A stretch of 64,000 nucleotides of DNA from Flavobacterium sp. A45 (GCF_002001005.1 NZ_MUNX01000063.1:1-64000); one strand, 5' to 3'. Shown: positions 9,787 through 18,338, counted from the stretch's first letter. A program made the numbers and translations. Notes: a model not told the origin generated them from the sequence alone.

Positions 9787-10215
9787 ATGAATTCAAAAAT
9801 TTTAACCTCTAAACCTGTTTGGGAAAATGGAATTTCTTTAATACGGATTTGTGCAGGGATAATGATTATAATGTTTGGCAAAGAAATCTTTGATGAAGCA
9901 ACAATGAATGACTACACCAAATTTCTTACTGATGTTGGTTTTTCTTCACCAAGATTTATGCTAACTCTTGCAAAATTAACTGAGTTGATTGGAGGAGCTT
10001 TCCTAATAGTAGGTCTATTTACTCGAATTGTAGTATTCCCACTAATGATGACTATGTCAACAATAGTATGGTATATGTCAGATGGTAATTTCTTTAACGG
10101 AGGAACTGCTTCTACATTTTTTCTTTTGTTCCTTTTGTTTTTGTTTTTTGGTTCAGGAAAATTTAGTTTGGATTATGTTTTTTTTGATAAAGCAAAAATG
10201 AATACAAACAAATAA
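9787..10215 (+). CDS. DoxX family membrane protein
   Basis: Small integral membrane protein of 142 aa with four hydrophobic segments. The SLIRICAGIMIIMFGKEIF start and the ELIGGAFLIVGLFTRIVVFP motif in the middle are typical of DoxX. Family members have been tied to redox or sulfur metabolism, but no specific reaction can be assigned. The next gene starts 35 bases downstream on the same strand and may be co-transcribed. It sits in the accessory patch between two palindromic elements. Confidence 0.8.
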   Translation: MNSKILTSKPVWENGISLIRICAGIMIIMFGKEIFDEATMNDYTKFLTDVGFSSPRFMLTLAKLTELIGGAFLIVGLFTRIVVFPLMMTMSTIVWYMSDGNFFNGGTASTFFLLFLLFLFFGSGKFSLDYVFFDKAKMNTNK

Positions 10216-10250
10216 TTTAGTTAGTGAGAGCTCTAAAAAATAACTGCACA

Positions 10251-11219
10251 ATGACAAAAAGAATTGAAATATTAGTCATCCTATATTTTCTGACTATTGC
10301 TCTATCTAATCAGATTTTCGGACAAAATACCTTGACAAAGGAAATACTTTGGACAACAGATTGGAGTCCTAACGGAAAGCACATTGCAATTGGAGGCAAT
10401 ATTGACACTTTAAAAATCTATAACGAAGGAAGTCTAAAAACATACAAGTCATTTCCAATAAAGAACACTATTACACGTATTAAATGGCATCCGTCAATGA
10501 ACATTATTGCAGTTACAACTCAAATGTCTGACGAAAAATCATTTATTCTCAATTTAGAAACAAATGAGAGAATTGAGTTAAATTACATCTCACCAGACGG
10601 GGCAAGGGGACTAGGTTGGAACTATACAGGTGAATATTTAGGTATTACAGACAATGATGGACAAATATTAATTTATGATATTAAAGGTAAATTAATCAGA
10701 AAATTTGTAAATCAAGTTAACTCAACCAAAGGAATTACAGCACTTGATTGGCATCCTAAAAAAAACATTCTTACAACTGTAACAGACAAAATACGCTTTT
10801 TTGACATTGAAGGAAATTTATTAAAATCAATAAAACATCGACAAGAAGAAGTAATGTTGTTAAGTATCGCTTGGCACAAAACAGGCAAATTTTTTGTAAC
10901 GGGAGATTATGGAGATGAAAAAGACAAATCATTACTACAATATTGGAATGACCAAGGCGAACTTTTAAAAACCATTGACATCAGTCAAGGGGAATATAGA
11001 AATTTGGCTTGGAATCCAAAAGGTGACAGGCTTGCATCGGCAAGTGACGCATTAAGAATTTGGGACACAAAAGGAAACCTTATTTCAGTAGGTAATTCGA
11101 AAGACTATTTATGGGGTGTTTCTTGGAATGAAAAAGGAAACAGAATAATTACATCAAGTTTGGAACAAAGAATAATACTTTGGAATAATAAAGGAGAAAG
11201 AATATTAACAGTGGAATAA
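10251..11219 (+). CDS. Secreted WD40-repeat protein
   Basis: Protein of 322 aa beginning with a signal peptide (MTKRIEILVILYFL to about FGQ). Seven WD40-like repeats follow, each with an aromatic-W-x-P/K-x-G core, for example WTTDWSPNGKHIA, IKWHPSMNIIA, LGWNYTGEYLG, LDWHPKKNILT, IAWHKTGKFFV, LAWNPKGDRLA and VSWNEKGNRII. That is enough for a closed seven-bladed propeller exported from the cytoplasm. I start at the ATG at 10251; an in-frame GTG at 10224 would put nine residues before the signal peptide. Function unknown; propellers of this kind usually bind protein partners. A second long palindrome follows it. Confidence 0.78.
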   Translation: MTKRIEILVILYFLTIALSNQIFGQNTLTKEILWTTDWSPNGKHIAIGGNIDTLKIYNEGSLKTYKSFPIKNTITRIKWHPSMNIIAVTTQMSDEKSFILNLETNERIELNYISPDGARGLGWNYTGEYLGITDNDGQILIYDIKGKLIRKFVNQVNSTKGITALDWHPKKNILTTVTDKIRFFDIEGNLLKSIKHRQEEVMLLSIAWHKTGKFFVTGDYGDEKDKSLLQYWNDQGELLKTIDISQGEYRNLAWNPKGDRLASASDALRIWDTKGNLISVGNSKDYLWGVSWNEKGNRIITSSLEQRIILWNNKGERILTVE

Positions 11220-11231
11220 AAGGGTAGCCAC

Positions 11232-11346
11232 TAATAGCCGTTTTGCCTTAGTGAATGATTCAGCGGAAATACGTTTCTCATAATATTTTCTACAAAGCCG
11301 AAATTGAAAACTTACGAAGTACACTCCATCTCAAAGCGAAACGTTA
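11232..11346 (+). repeat. Long imperfect palindromic element after the WD40 gene
   Basis: Left arm taa (11232-11234) plus cgttttgc (11239-11246) faces gcgaaacg (11336-11343) plus tta (11344-11346), with one wobble and a four-base bulge. This gives a stem-loop with an approximately 90-base head. A 51-codon ORF (11255-11410) runs through the element and is probably fortuitous. Together with the next element it fills the 305-base gap 11220-11524. Confidence 0.5.
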
Positions 11347-11404
11347 TTTTTTATTGGATTTTACCTGTGAAATTATTGAAGAACATATTTTACGCCCTAA
11401 TGCC

Positions 11405-11502
11405 ACGTGAGGGATCACTTCACTATAGATTTATTCTCATAGGAGTTCAGTGAATTTCATTTGAAGCTAGCTACCGGAGTAGCGCGGATAGCCAGACCCC
11501 AA
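11405..11502 (+). repeat. Probable dispersed flavobacterial intergenic element
   Basis: Begins cgtgagggatcac and ends cggatagccagacccc. Inside are paired arms ttcact (11419-11424) and agtgaa (11449-11454) and a perfect small hairpin gctac-cgga-gtagc (11470-11483). The gtgagggat ... gatagcc.gaccc ends match, from memory, a dispersed intergenic element found after genes in many Flavobacterium genomes. Only one copy is visible in this window, so copy number cannot be confirmed here. Confidence 0.4.
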
Positions 11503-11524
11503 AATATTTTTAGAAATTATAGTT

Positions 11525-12319
11525 TTAAATTTCCAACCTCACTACATAACCCTCGAAACTTCGGACATTGAAAACGGTCCCTTCTTCAAAAATGAGGTAT
11601 TGCCCTTTGATCCCTAAGAGCTTCCCTTTGAAATTAGGTTCTTTGTCAAGGTTTAGACTGTTTACTTTTTTGGGATAATTCAATACTGGAAAATGCATTT
11701 GGTAAACGTCATTTTTCTCCAAATGATAAAATTCCTGCACCTCGGCGGGGATTAACTTTTCGAGTTTTAATTTTTCGGCTACTAAATCCACATGAACTAT
11801 GTCGTTTTGGATCATTTTTCGCCAATTGGTTTTATCCGTATAATGGCTTTTGAGCGCTACCTCGGTAATTCCAGCCAAGTAACGATTGGGTACTTCAACA
11901 ATGGAAATGGCCTGGCTCGCGCCTTGATCAATCCATCGTGTGGGTACTTGAGTTTTTCGGGTCACCCCTACTTTTACTTCACTCGACAATGCCAAATAAA
12001 CAATATGGGGTTGCAATTGTACTTGTTCCTCGTAGGCCAAATCACGATCTTCAATCCCAAGATGGGCGGTGCTCAATTCGGGTTTCATAATCCAATCACC
12101 CACTGCTGGACTCGAATAGAAACAATCATAACAGAATCCTTGACGGTATATTTTTTTCTTTTTGCCACAATTCAAACATTGGTATCCCTCGAAGCTGATT
12201 TCCAACTCTTTGTTCAATACTTGATTCATGTTCAAAAAACTATTTTCGAAAACCAAATAATATTGAATAGGATCTCCAAATTCGGTTTGCATTTTAGAAA
12301 GTACGCCTTGGTAAGTCAT
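11525..12319 (-). CDS. DUF2797 family protein
   Basis: Cytoplasmic protein of 264 aa. Four cysteines in CLNCGKKKKIY...FCYDCF near residues 48-66 look like a zinc site. The core PHIVYLALSSEVKVGVTR with the RWIDQGAS stretch is the DUF2797 signature, which resembles a GIY-YIG-like fold. No function is established for the family. The gene has no obvious partner and is divergent from the GH3 gene. Confidence 0.8.
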   Translation of the reverse strand: MTYQGVLSKMQTEFGDPIQYYLVFENSFLNMNQVLNKELEISFEGYQCLNCGKKKKIYRQGFCYDCFYSSPAVGDWIMKPELSTAHLGIEDRDLAYEEQVQLQPHIVYLALSSEVKVGVTRKTQVPTRWIDQGASQAISIVEVPNRYLAGITEVALKSHYTDKTNWRKMIQNDIVHVDLVAEKLKLEKLIPAEVQEFYHLEKNDVYQMHFPVLNYPKKVNSLNLDKEPNFKGKLLGIKGQYLIFEEGTVFNVRSFEGYVVRLEI

Positions 12320-12397
12320 TGAGATTATTGATTGAAGATTAACGATTTTTGATTATTTGATTTCAATTCCTAAATTGGAATCTTTACCACAAATAGA

Positions 12398-12422
12398 AGT
12401 GTTTTTTTTATAAAAAAACACT
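12398..12422. promoter_or_regulatory. Perfect palindrome in the DUF2797/GH3 divergent promoter region
   Basis: Eleven-base arms agtgttttttt (12398-12408) and aaaaaaacact (12412-12422) around a three-base loop. The palindrome overlaps the expected -33 region of the GH3 promoter and touches its -7 element, so it could be an operator. It could also be an AT-rich cruciform or a weak bidirectional terminator. Confidence 0.4.
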
Positions 12423-12429
12423 ATTTTTG
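12422..12429 (+). promoter_or_regulatory. Candidate -7 element TATTTTTG for the GH3 gene
   Basis: TAnnTTTG match directly abutting the palindrome. The leader would be about 70 nt. Confidence 0.45.
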
Positions 12430-12505
12430 GTACTATTGCAAAGTTAGCATTTGTGAATCTATTTTCAAATCTTAAATTGGCAATCATAAATTAAAATCAA
12501 AACCC

Positions 12506-14020
12506 ATGCCTTTATCAATTATCAATTCCATTGCTTCTTGGTTTTTAAAACAAAGAATTCACCAGATTGAACTGTTCCTCAAATATCCCAACGAGGTACA
12601 GGAAGAATTGCTAATGAATTTAATCCGTTCATCGGAAGAAACGGTTATTGGCAAACAATACGATTACTCATCCATAAAATCATACCAAACCTTTACCGAA
12701 AGAATTCCAATTTCGACCTACGAAGATTTGGAGCCATATATAGATCGTACCCGAAAAGGCGAGCAAAATGTACTTTGGGAAACCCCAATAAAATGGTTTG
12801 CCAAATCGAGTGGCACGACCAATGCAAAAAGCAAATTCATACCGGTAAGTAACGAAGCTCTTGAAGATTGCCATTACAAAGGGAGCAAGGATTTGTTGTG
12901 CATGTACTTGAATAATAACGAAGAATCTGAAATGTTTGTAGGCAAAAGCCTTCGTTTGGGAGGAAGTTCTCAAATTTATGAAAACAACAATACTTTTTTT
13001 GGAGACTTGTCGGCTATTTTGATTGAGAATATGCCTATTTGGGCAGAATTCAGCAGTACGCCCAGCAGTAAAATTTCTTTGATGAGCGAATGGGAAACCA
13101 AAATAAGTGCCATTATCAATGAAACCATAAATGAAAATGTAACCAGTTTTGCGGGTGTTCCTTCTTGGATGCTGGTTTTAATGAATAAAGTATTGGAAGA
13201 AACTGGGAAAACAAATCTGATGGAAGTTTGGCCCAACTTGGAGGTGTACTTTCACGGTGGTGTAAGTTTTGATCCTTACAGAGAACAATACCACAAAATA
13301 CTGCCTCACAACCAATTTAAATACTACGAAATTTATAACGCCTCTGAAGGTTTCTTTGCCATTCAGGACTTGAATAATTCCAGTGATTTGTTGCTAATGC
13401 TGGATTACGGAATCTTTTATGAATTTATCCCGATGGATACTTTTGGTACTCCTGAACAAAAAGCTGTTCGATTAGCGGATGTGCAGTTGTTTAAGAATTA
13501 TGCCATGGTGATTACTACCAATGGTGGTTTGTGGAGATACTTAATAGGCGATACCGTTCGATTTACTTCCTTGAATCCGTATCGCATCCGAGTTACAGGA
13601 CGTACCAAACATCACATAAATGTTTTTGGCGAAGAATTAATGGTAGAAAACACCGATCAGGCTATTGCCAAAGCCTGCCAAATCACCCAAACCGAAGTGG
13701 TTGATTATACCGTTGCCCCTATTTTTATGAAAGACAAAGAAAAAGGAGGTCACGAATGGATGATTGAATTTAAAAAAAATCCAAAAGACATTGTCGCTTT
13801 TCAAAAAGCTCTGGACGAAACTTTACAATCTTTAAACTCCGATTACGAAGCCAAGCGTTACAACAACATGACTCTTAATCCACTGGTTATTAACGTGGCA
13901 AGAGAACGATTGTTTTATGACTGGCTTAAAGAAAGTGACAAACTTGGAGGTCAACACAAAATCCCAAGATTATCCAATAAAAGAGATTATCTTGAACAAT
14001 TGAAAAAGATGCAAAATTAA
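12506..14020 (+). CDS. GH3 (auxin-responsive) superfamily acyl-adenylating protein
   Basis: Protein of 504 aa, full length for bacterial GH3 proteins. Plant GH3 enzymes are ANL-type adenylating amido synthetases that join acyl acids to amino acids. The ATP-binding motif KSSGTTNAKSKFIPVS lies near residue 107, the second motif YEIYNASEGFFAIQD in the middle, and VTGRTKHHINVFGEELMVE near 370. Bacterial homologues are common in Bacteroidota, but the substrate is not known, so no reaction is assigned. It is a single gene between a divergent neighbour and a shared terminator. Confidence 0.85.
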   Translation: MPLSIINSIASWFLKQRIHQIELFLKYPNEVQEELLMNLIRSSEETVIGKQYDYSSIKSYQTFTERIPISTYEDLEPYIDRTRKGEQNVLWETPIKWFAKSSGTTNAKSKFIPVSNEALEDCHYKGSKDLLCMYLNNNEESEMFVGKSLRLGGSSQIYENNNTFFGDLSAILIENMPIWAEFSSTPSSKISLMSEWETKISAIINETINENVTSFAGVPSWMLVLMNKVLEETGKTNLMEVWPNLEVYFHGGVSFDPYREQYHKILPHNQFKYYEIYNASEGFFAIQDLNNSSDLLLMLDYGIFYEFIPMDTFGTPEQKAVRLADVQLFKNYAMVITTNGGLWRYLIGDTVRFTSLNPYRIRVTGRTKHHINVFGEELMVENTDQAIAKACQITQTEVVDYTVAPIFMKDKEKGGHEWMIEFKKNPKDIVAFQKALDETLQSLNSDYEAKRYNNMTLNPLVINVARERLFYDWLKESDKLGGQHKIPRLSNKRDYLEQLKKMQN

Positions 14021-14035
14021 ACTGCTTAAAAAAAA

Positions 14036-14074
14036 AATCAATCCTTTGAAAATATCTTCAAAGAATTGATTTAA
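14036..14074. terminator. Bidirectional terminator between GH3 and SRPBCC genes
   Basis: Fifteen-base arms aatcaatcctttgaa (14036-14050) and ttcaaagaattgatt (14057-14071) with one mismatch, flanked by A-run and T-run. It serves converging transcripts. Confidence 0.75.
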
Positions 14075-14123
14075 AGCGATTTTAAATTTTTATTTTAAAA
14101 ACAATTACCTAATAACTGATTGA

Positions 14124-14657
14124 TTACTGATTCTCCAATATCTTTTTTAGGTTTGTCAAATTTTGAGTTTCAGCATCTTCTATAATGTTTATTCCAATGA
14201 AATTCATCAAATTCTTTGGATAAGAAGAGTTTCCATAAAACTCAAAAGTAACTTTTGTCTGATTATCTGAGATAGACTCCAATAAAGTACTGGCCTTATT
14301 ATCCCCTTTCATTGGTCTTTCAAAATGCAAATCGACATCAATTCTCTCTTCAGAAACAGCAGTAATTAGTTGTGAACCTGCTCCAACATTATCATCTTTA
14401 CTATCCCAAGAAGCTTTGAATCCAACAGTTCCATCAACACCTTGATAGTTCATAGTTACATTGGGATCCTCCATCACCCAAATACTGTAATTCTCTTGGT
14501 TTTTGACCATTTTTACATAATCGAAAACCTCTTTCCTTGGCTTGTTGATGGTTGTCGAAACCGAAACAGTATAATCGTTTGGAATAAAAAGTGCTATCAA
14601 TAACAACACAGCTATGAGTCCAACAACCACTATACCTAAAATTTTAAGTATCTTCAT
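14124..14657 (-). CDS. SRPBCC family protein with N-terminal membrane anchor
   Basis: Protein of 177 aa. One hydrophobic segment (about residues 5-27) is followed by a START-like SRPBCC ligand-binding fold beginning VSVSTTINKPRKEVFDYVKMVKN. The family binds hydrophobic ligands or acts as polyketide cyclase-like proteins; no ligand can be named. Last gene of a four-gene minus-strand cluster of SRPBCC and VOC proteins, nine bases after the VOC gene. Confidence 0.82.
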   Translation of the reverse strand: MKILKILGIVVVGLIAVLLLIALFIPNDYTVSVSTTINKPRKEVFDYVKMVKNQENYSIWVMEDPNVTMNYQGVDGTVGFKASWDSKDDNVGAGSQLITAVSEERIDVDLHFERPMKGDNKASTLLESISDNQTKVTFEFYGNSSYPKNLMNFIGINIIEDAETQNLTNLKKILENQ

Positions 14658-14666
14658 AAAATTCGA

Positions 14667-15101
14667 TTATTTATTTGGGGCTTCATCAAAATTAACCATC
14701 CAATGAATCCCGAATTTATCCACAAACATTCCAAAATAAGCTCCCCAAAAGGTTTTACTCATCGGCATATAAGGATTTCCTCCCGCTGAAAGTCCGTTGA
14801 AAATCCTATCGGCTTCATCAGTGCTTTCTGAATTGATTGAAATCGATACATTTGATCCAAAAACAGCTTCTCCGCTAGCATCATTACTGTCGCTTCCCAT
14901 TAACATAGTATCGCCAATCGGCAAACATACATGCATGACTTTATTTGCGTCTGCATCTGACAATTTCGGGCTGTTTCCATCCAAAGGCATATCACTAAAT
15001 TTTCCGATATACGGAAACTCACCTCCAAAAACTGACTTATAAAATAGAAATGCTTCCTCACAATTTCCATTGAAAATTAAATACGGATTTACTGCTGCCA
15101 T
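14667..15101 (-). CDS. VOC family protein (PhnB/glyoxalase-like)
   Basis: Single-domain vicinal-oxygen-chelate protein of 144 aa with the PhnB-type opening VNPYLIFNGNCEEAFLFYKSVFGGEF and closing FWGAYFGMFVDKFGIHWMVNFDE. The DUF1428/PhnB-like subgroup usually has no proven activity. It lies inside the run of SRPBCC genes, which suggests shared induction and perhaps related small-molecule handling. Confidence 0.87.
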   Translation of the reverse strand: MAAVNPYLIFNGNCEEAFLFYKSVFGGEFPYIGKFSDMPLDGNSPKLSDADANKVMHVCLPIGDTMLMGSDSNDASGEAVFGSNVSISINSESTDEADRIFNGLSAGGNPYMPMSKTFWGAYFGMFVDKFGIHWMVNFDEAPNK

Positions 15102-15165
15102 AAATTTTTAAGTTTTAAATTGTTTTTATTTAGTCACTAAGATTCTTAGAGGCTTAGTCTCTAGT

Positions 15166-15606
15166 TTATTTTTTTTCTGAAAGTTCTTTTATTTTTTCAA
15201 ATGCTTTAGGAAAAACTTCCCCAAAGTATTCAATATATTTTTCAACCATATCCATCGTGCCTTCAAGCAAAGTTCCACGTTCAGTAGATGTCAGACGATA
15301 GGTTTCCATGGCATCAGACCATCCTTGTTCAGATGTATCAGCGGGCAATACGTTAAAATCTTTAATCTCTGATAAATGCTTAAAAGCCATATAATCATTT
15401 TCCACTTTCTTAGAAATAACACTGTTCATGCCCATTCCATCTGGTGTCAAAAAAAGAATAACATCCCCTTCGTTCCAATTGCTTTCCGCATAAGTCCCTT
15501 CACAAAAAACATTAGCCCACTCGCGATAGCTTTTGTCATCCCATAAAGTTTGCCAAACTTTTTCTTTTGGAGCATCGATAGTAATTTTAAATTCTAAAGT
15601 TTTCAT
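15166..15606 (-). CDS. SRPBCC domain protein (AHSA1-like)
   Basis: Protein of 146 aa beginning MKTLEFKITIDAPKEKVWQTLWDD, the usual first strand and helix of the AHSA1/SRPBCC fold. I place the start at the ATG at 15606; the longer reading adds twelve polar residues without a domain role. Second gene of the SRPBCC/VOC cluster. Ligand unknown. Confidence 0.83.
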   Translation of the reverse strand: MKTLEFKITIDAPKEKVWQTLWDDKSYREWANVFCEGTYAESNWNEGDVILFLTPDGMGMNSVISKKVENDYMAFKHLSEIKDFNVLPADTSEQGWSDAMETYRLTSTERGTLLEGTMDMVEKYIEYFGEVFPKAFEKIKELSEKK

Positions 15607-15663
15607 GCAGATATATTTATTATTTTTATTGGTAATATGCAATTAGCATCTCTATATTTACAT

Positions 15664-16068
15664 TTAAAGACACTCTGTATACTTTTTGAAATTATCCAAA
15701 ATCGCTTGCCAGCCTGCTCTTTGCATTTCTTCTGAATTTTCATTTTCGGGATCGAAACTCTCAATAATTTCTACTCCATCTTCCAGACCAATAAAGTAAA
15801 CATCTACTTTCCGGCCGTCAGCCAATTTATACTCTATAAATGAATGTGTTTTTATCTCTATATATTCTCCTTCAAAATCGAAACTCATTGTTCCATCTTT
15901 TGAAGCCATAATTGACTTGAATTTTCCGCCAACTCTCAAATCATTTTCAGCATAAGGTGTGTGCCAATCCTCGGATGCATTATTCCATTTTGTAATATGT
16001 TCTGGAGTAGTCCAGAATTTCCAAACTTCTTCAATTGAAGCTTCTACTTTGCATTTAACCGTTATCAT
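15664..16068 (-). CDS. SRPBCC domain protein (AHSA1-like)
   Basis: Protein of 134 aa with the pattern ITVKCKVEASIEEVWKFWTTPEHITKWNNAS, DLRVGGKF and the C-terminal GWQAILDNFKKYTE, all typical of activator-of-Hsp90-like SRPBCC proteins of the YndB/CalC type. First gene of the minus-strand cluster, so any promoter should lie between 16069 and the clpX terminator. Confidence 0.85.
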   Translation of the reverse strand: MITVKCKVEASIEEVWKFWTTPEHITKWNNASEDWHTPYAENDLRVGGKFKSIMASKDGTMSFDFEGEYIEIKTHSFIEYKLADGRKVDVYFIGLEDGVEIIESFDPENENSEEMQRAGWQAILDNFKKYTECL

Positions 16069-16124
16069 AGCAAATTATTTCCCATAAATTTACAAATAAT
16101 CTAAACGAAAACTCTTTTTTAACA

Positions 16125-16158
16125 ATAAAAAAACCTGCTTTATTGACAAAGCAGGTTT
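16125..16158 (-). terminator. Terminator after clpX
   Basis: Arms aaacctgcttt (16131-16141) and aaagcaggttt (16148-16158). Read on the minus strand the hairpin is followed by a T run, so it ends the clpP-clpX transcript. Confidence 0.85.
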
Positions 16159-16182
16159 AGTATTATCTATTTATTATTAAAC

Positions 16183-17415
16183 TTATGAAGCTATCTCCAA
16201 ACGTTTCAATAGATTTTTGTTCAAAGTTTCTTTGGCGTATTCCATATCAATTTCTAATTTTTTATCATCAGAACTTGGTAATTCATACATCGCATCAGTA
16301 AGGATTGCTTCGCATAACGAACGCAGTCCACGGGCTCCTAATTTGTATTCTAAAGCTTTTTCTACAATAAAATCCAAAGCTTCATCAGTAATGGTGAATT
16401 CAACCTCATCCATTAAAAACAACTTTTGATATTGCTTGATTAAAGCATTTTTAGGCTGGGTCAAAATGGCACGCAAAGTTTCTCTGTCCAAAGGATCCAT
16501 ATGTGTCAAAACAGGCAAACGTCCAATGATTTCAGGAATTAATCCAAAATCTTTGATGTCTTTTGGGATAATGTATTGCAACAAATTGTCTTTGTCGATA
16601 TTATCCACATTTTTGGATGTAGAATAACCTACAGCCTGACGGTTCAAACGTTTTGAAATAATACGTTCCACTCCATCAAAAGCACCACCGGCAATAAACA
16701 AAATGTTTTGAGTGTTTACCTCAACAAATTTTTGATCAGGATGCTTACGACCACCTTTTGGCGGCACATTAACCACAGTCCCTTCCAATAATTTCAATAA
16801 AGCTTGTTGCACTCCTTCTCCCGAAACATCACGAGTGATTGAAGGGTTGTCGCTTTTACGTGCAATTTTATCAATTTCATCAATAAAAACGATACCTCTT
16901 TCGGCTTTGGTTACATCATAATCGGCAGCTTGTAAAAGACGAGTTAGAATACTTTCAACATCTTCTCCAACATAACCTGCTTCGGTAAGCACTGTTGCAT
17001 CAACAATAGCAAGTGGTACATCCAACATTTTGGCAATCGTTTTGGCTACCAATGTTTTCCCTGTTCCAGTTTGCCCCACCATGATGATATTGCTTTTTTC
17101 AATCTCTACTTCATCGTCCAATTGCTGTTGCATTAAACGTTTGTAGTGATTGTAAACCGCAACGGACATCACTTTCTTGGTTTGCTCCTGTCCAATAACG
17201 TATTGATCAAGGAAAGCTCTAATTTCTTTTGGTTTCTTTAAAATTAAATCACCAACTAGTTTCGAACCTCTATTCGTTTTTAATTCTTCCAGAACAATTC
17301 CGTGCGCCTGTTCGATACATTTATCACAAATGTGAGCATCGATACCCGCAATCAATAAATTGGTTTCTGGTTTTTTCCTTCCGCAGAAAGAACATTGTAA
17401 TACTTGTTTTGCCAT
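16183..17415 (-). CDS. clpX: ATP-dependent Clp protease ATP-binding subunit ClpX
   Basis: AAA+ unfoldase of 410 aa that delivers substrates to ClpP. The N-terminal zinc-binding domain has C8, C11, C30 and C33. The Walker A motif GQTGTGKT lies near residue 114 and Walker B is [12 protein letters not shown]. The sensor and arginine-finger region ends with [10 protein letters not shown]. Full length for the family. It lies downstream of clpP with an 80-base gap that contains a 14-base tandem repeat, and is closed by a strong terminator. Confidence 0.97.
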   Translation of the reverse strand: MAKQVLQCSFCGRKKPETNLLIAGIDAHICDKCIEQAHGIVLEELKTNRGSKLVGDLILKKPKEIRAFLDQYVIGQEQTKKVMSVAVYNHYKRLMQQQLDDEVEIEKSNIIMVGQTGTGKTLVAKTIAKMLDVPLAIVDATVLTEAGYVGEDVESILTRLLQAADYDVTKAERGIVFIDEIDKIARKSDNPSITRDVSGEGVQQALLKLLEGTVVNVPPKGGRKHPDQKFVEVNTQNILFIAGGAFDGVERIISKRLNRQAVGYSTSKNVDNIDKDNLLQYIIPKDIKDFGLIPEIIGRLPVLTHMDPLDRETLRAILTQPKNALIKQYQKLFLMDEVEFTITDEALDFIVEKALEYKLGARGLRSLCEAILTDAMYELPSSDDKKLEIDMEYAKETLNKNLLKRLEIAS

Positions 17416-17421
17416 CTTTTT

Positions 17422-17457
17422 AGATTGCAGATTTCAGATTGCAGATTTCAGATTGCA
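17422..17457. repeat. 14-base tandem repeat in the clpX leader
   Basis: Unit agattgcagatttc repeated 2.6 times between the clpX start and clpP. A closely similar 14-base unit occurs at 23755-23782 in front of the esterase gene. Confidence 0.8.
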
Positions 17458-17495
17458 ATAAACTGCTATCTAAAATCTGTTATCTGTTATCTAAT

Positions 17496-18170
17496 TTAAC
17501 TTCTTCTCAACACTTCATCAATCATTCCGTATTCTTTGGCTTCGTCAGCAATCATCCAATAATCGCGCTCACTGTCTTTGTGTACTCTTTCAAAAGTTTG
17601 TCCTGAATGTTGAGATATAATTTGATATAACTCATCTTTCAATTTCAACATTTCGCGCAAGTTGATTTCCATATCAGTTGCAACTCCTTGAGCACCACCT
17701 GATGGTTGGTGAATCATTACTCTTGAATGAGGCAAAGCCGAACGTTTTCCTGCAGCTCCTGCGCACAAAAGAACTGCTCCCATAGAAGCGGCCATTCCTG
17801 TACAAATTGTAGCTACATCCGGTTTGATGTATTGCATCGTATCATAAATCCCTAAACCTGCATAAACACTTCCTCCAGGTGAATTCAAATAAATCTGAAT
17901 ATCTTTGGAAGCATCAGCACTTTCCAAGAACAATAACTGCGCCTGAACGATGTTTGCAATCTGATCATCAATTCCCGTGCCAAGAAAAATAATTCTGTCC
18001 ATCATTAATCTCGAAAAAACATCCAATTGAGAAATATTCAACTGACGCTCTTCTATAATATAAGGAGTCATATTTTTTGGATTCATCGCAGCCACTATTT
18101 TATCATAGTACATTGCATTTACACCTTGACCCTTAATAGCAAATTTTTTGAATTCTTTTCCGTAGTCCAT
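17496..18170 (-). CDS. clpP: ATP-dependent Clp protease proteolytic subunit ClpP
   Basis: Serine protease of 224 aa that forms the double-heptamer chamber used by ClpX. The catalytic triad is visible: S129 in GMAASMGAVLL, H154 in RVMIHQPSGG and D203 in SERDYWMIADEA, with spacing identical to the E. coli enzyme. The N-terminus is about 30 residues longer than E. coli ClpP, as is usual when a propeptide is present. It lies between tig and clpX in the common order. Confidence 0.97.
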   Translation of the reverse strand: MDYGKEFKKFAIKGQGVNAMYYDKIVAAMNPKNMTPYIIEERQLNISQLDVFSRLMMDRIIFLGTGIDDQIANIVQAQLLFLESADASKDIQIYLNSPGGSVYAGLGIYDTMQYIKPDVATICTGMAASMGAVLLCAGAAGKRSALPHSRVMIHQPSGGAQGVATDMEINLREMLKLKDELYQIISQHSGQTFERVHKDSERDYWMIADEAKEYGMIDEVLRRS

Positions 18171-18304
18171 TTTAAAAAGTTTATATGTTTATAAGGTATA
18201 TTTTTTAATATTTTTCTGTCCAAATGGTAAAGCAAAGGTTGTTCCTTTTTGTTTTTTGTGACAAACTGTCTCGTTTTTCATTATATCAATACCTATTCAA
18301 ACAA

Positions 18305-18338
18305 AAGAGCGTCAAAACAAAAATCTTTTGACGCTCAA
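18305..18338 (-). terminator. Terminator between tig and clpP
   Basis: Perfect 11-base arms gagcgtcaaaa (18307-18317) and ttttgacgctc (18326-18336), followed on the minus strand by a T-rich stretch. Confidence 0.8.

Noticed and set aside
9385-11346. Canonical integron attC sites with an integron
   Set aside because: The core ends do not match the RYYYAAC/GTTRRRY consensus and no tyrosine recombinase gene lies in the window. I keep only the neutral term palindromic element.
11255-11410. 51-codon ORF beginning MIQRKYVSHNIF downstream of the WD40 gene
   Set aside because: It runs through the palindrome and the start of the dispersed element, has no promoter or ribosome-binding context, and matches no family I know.
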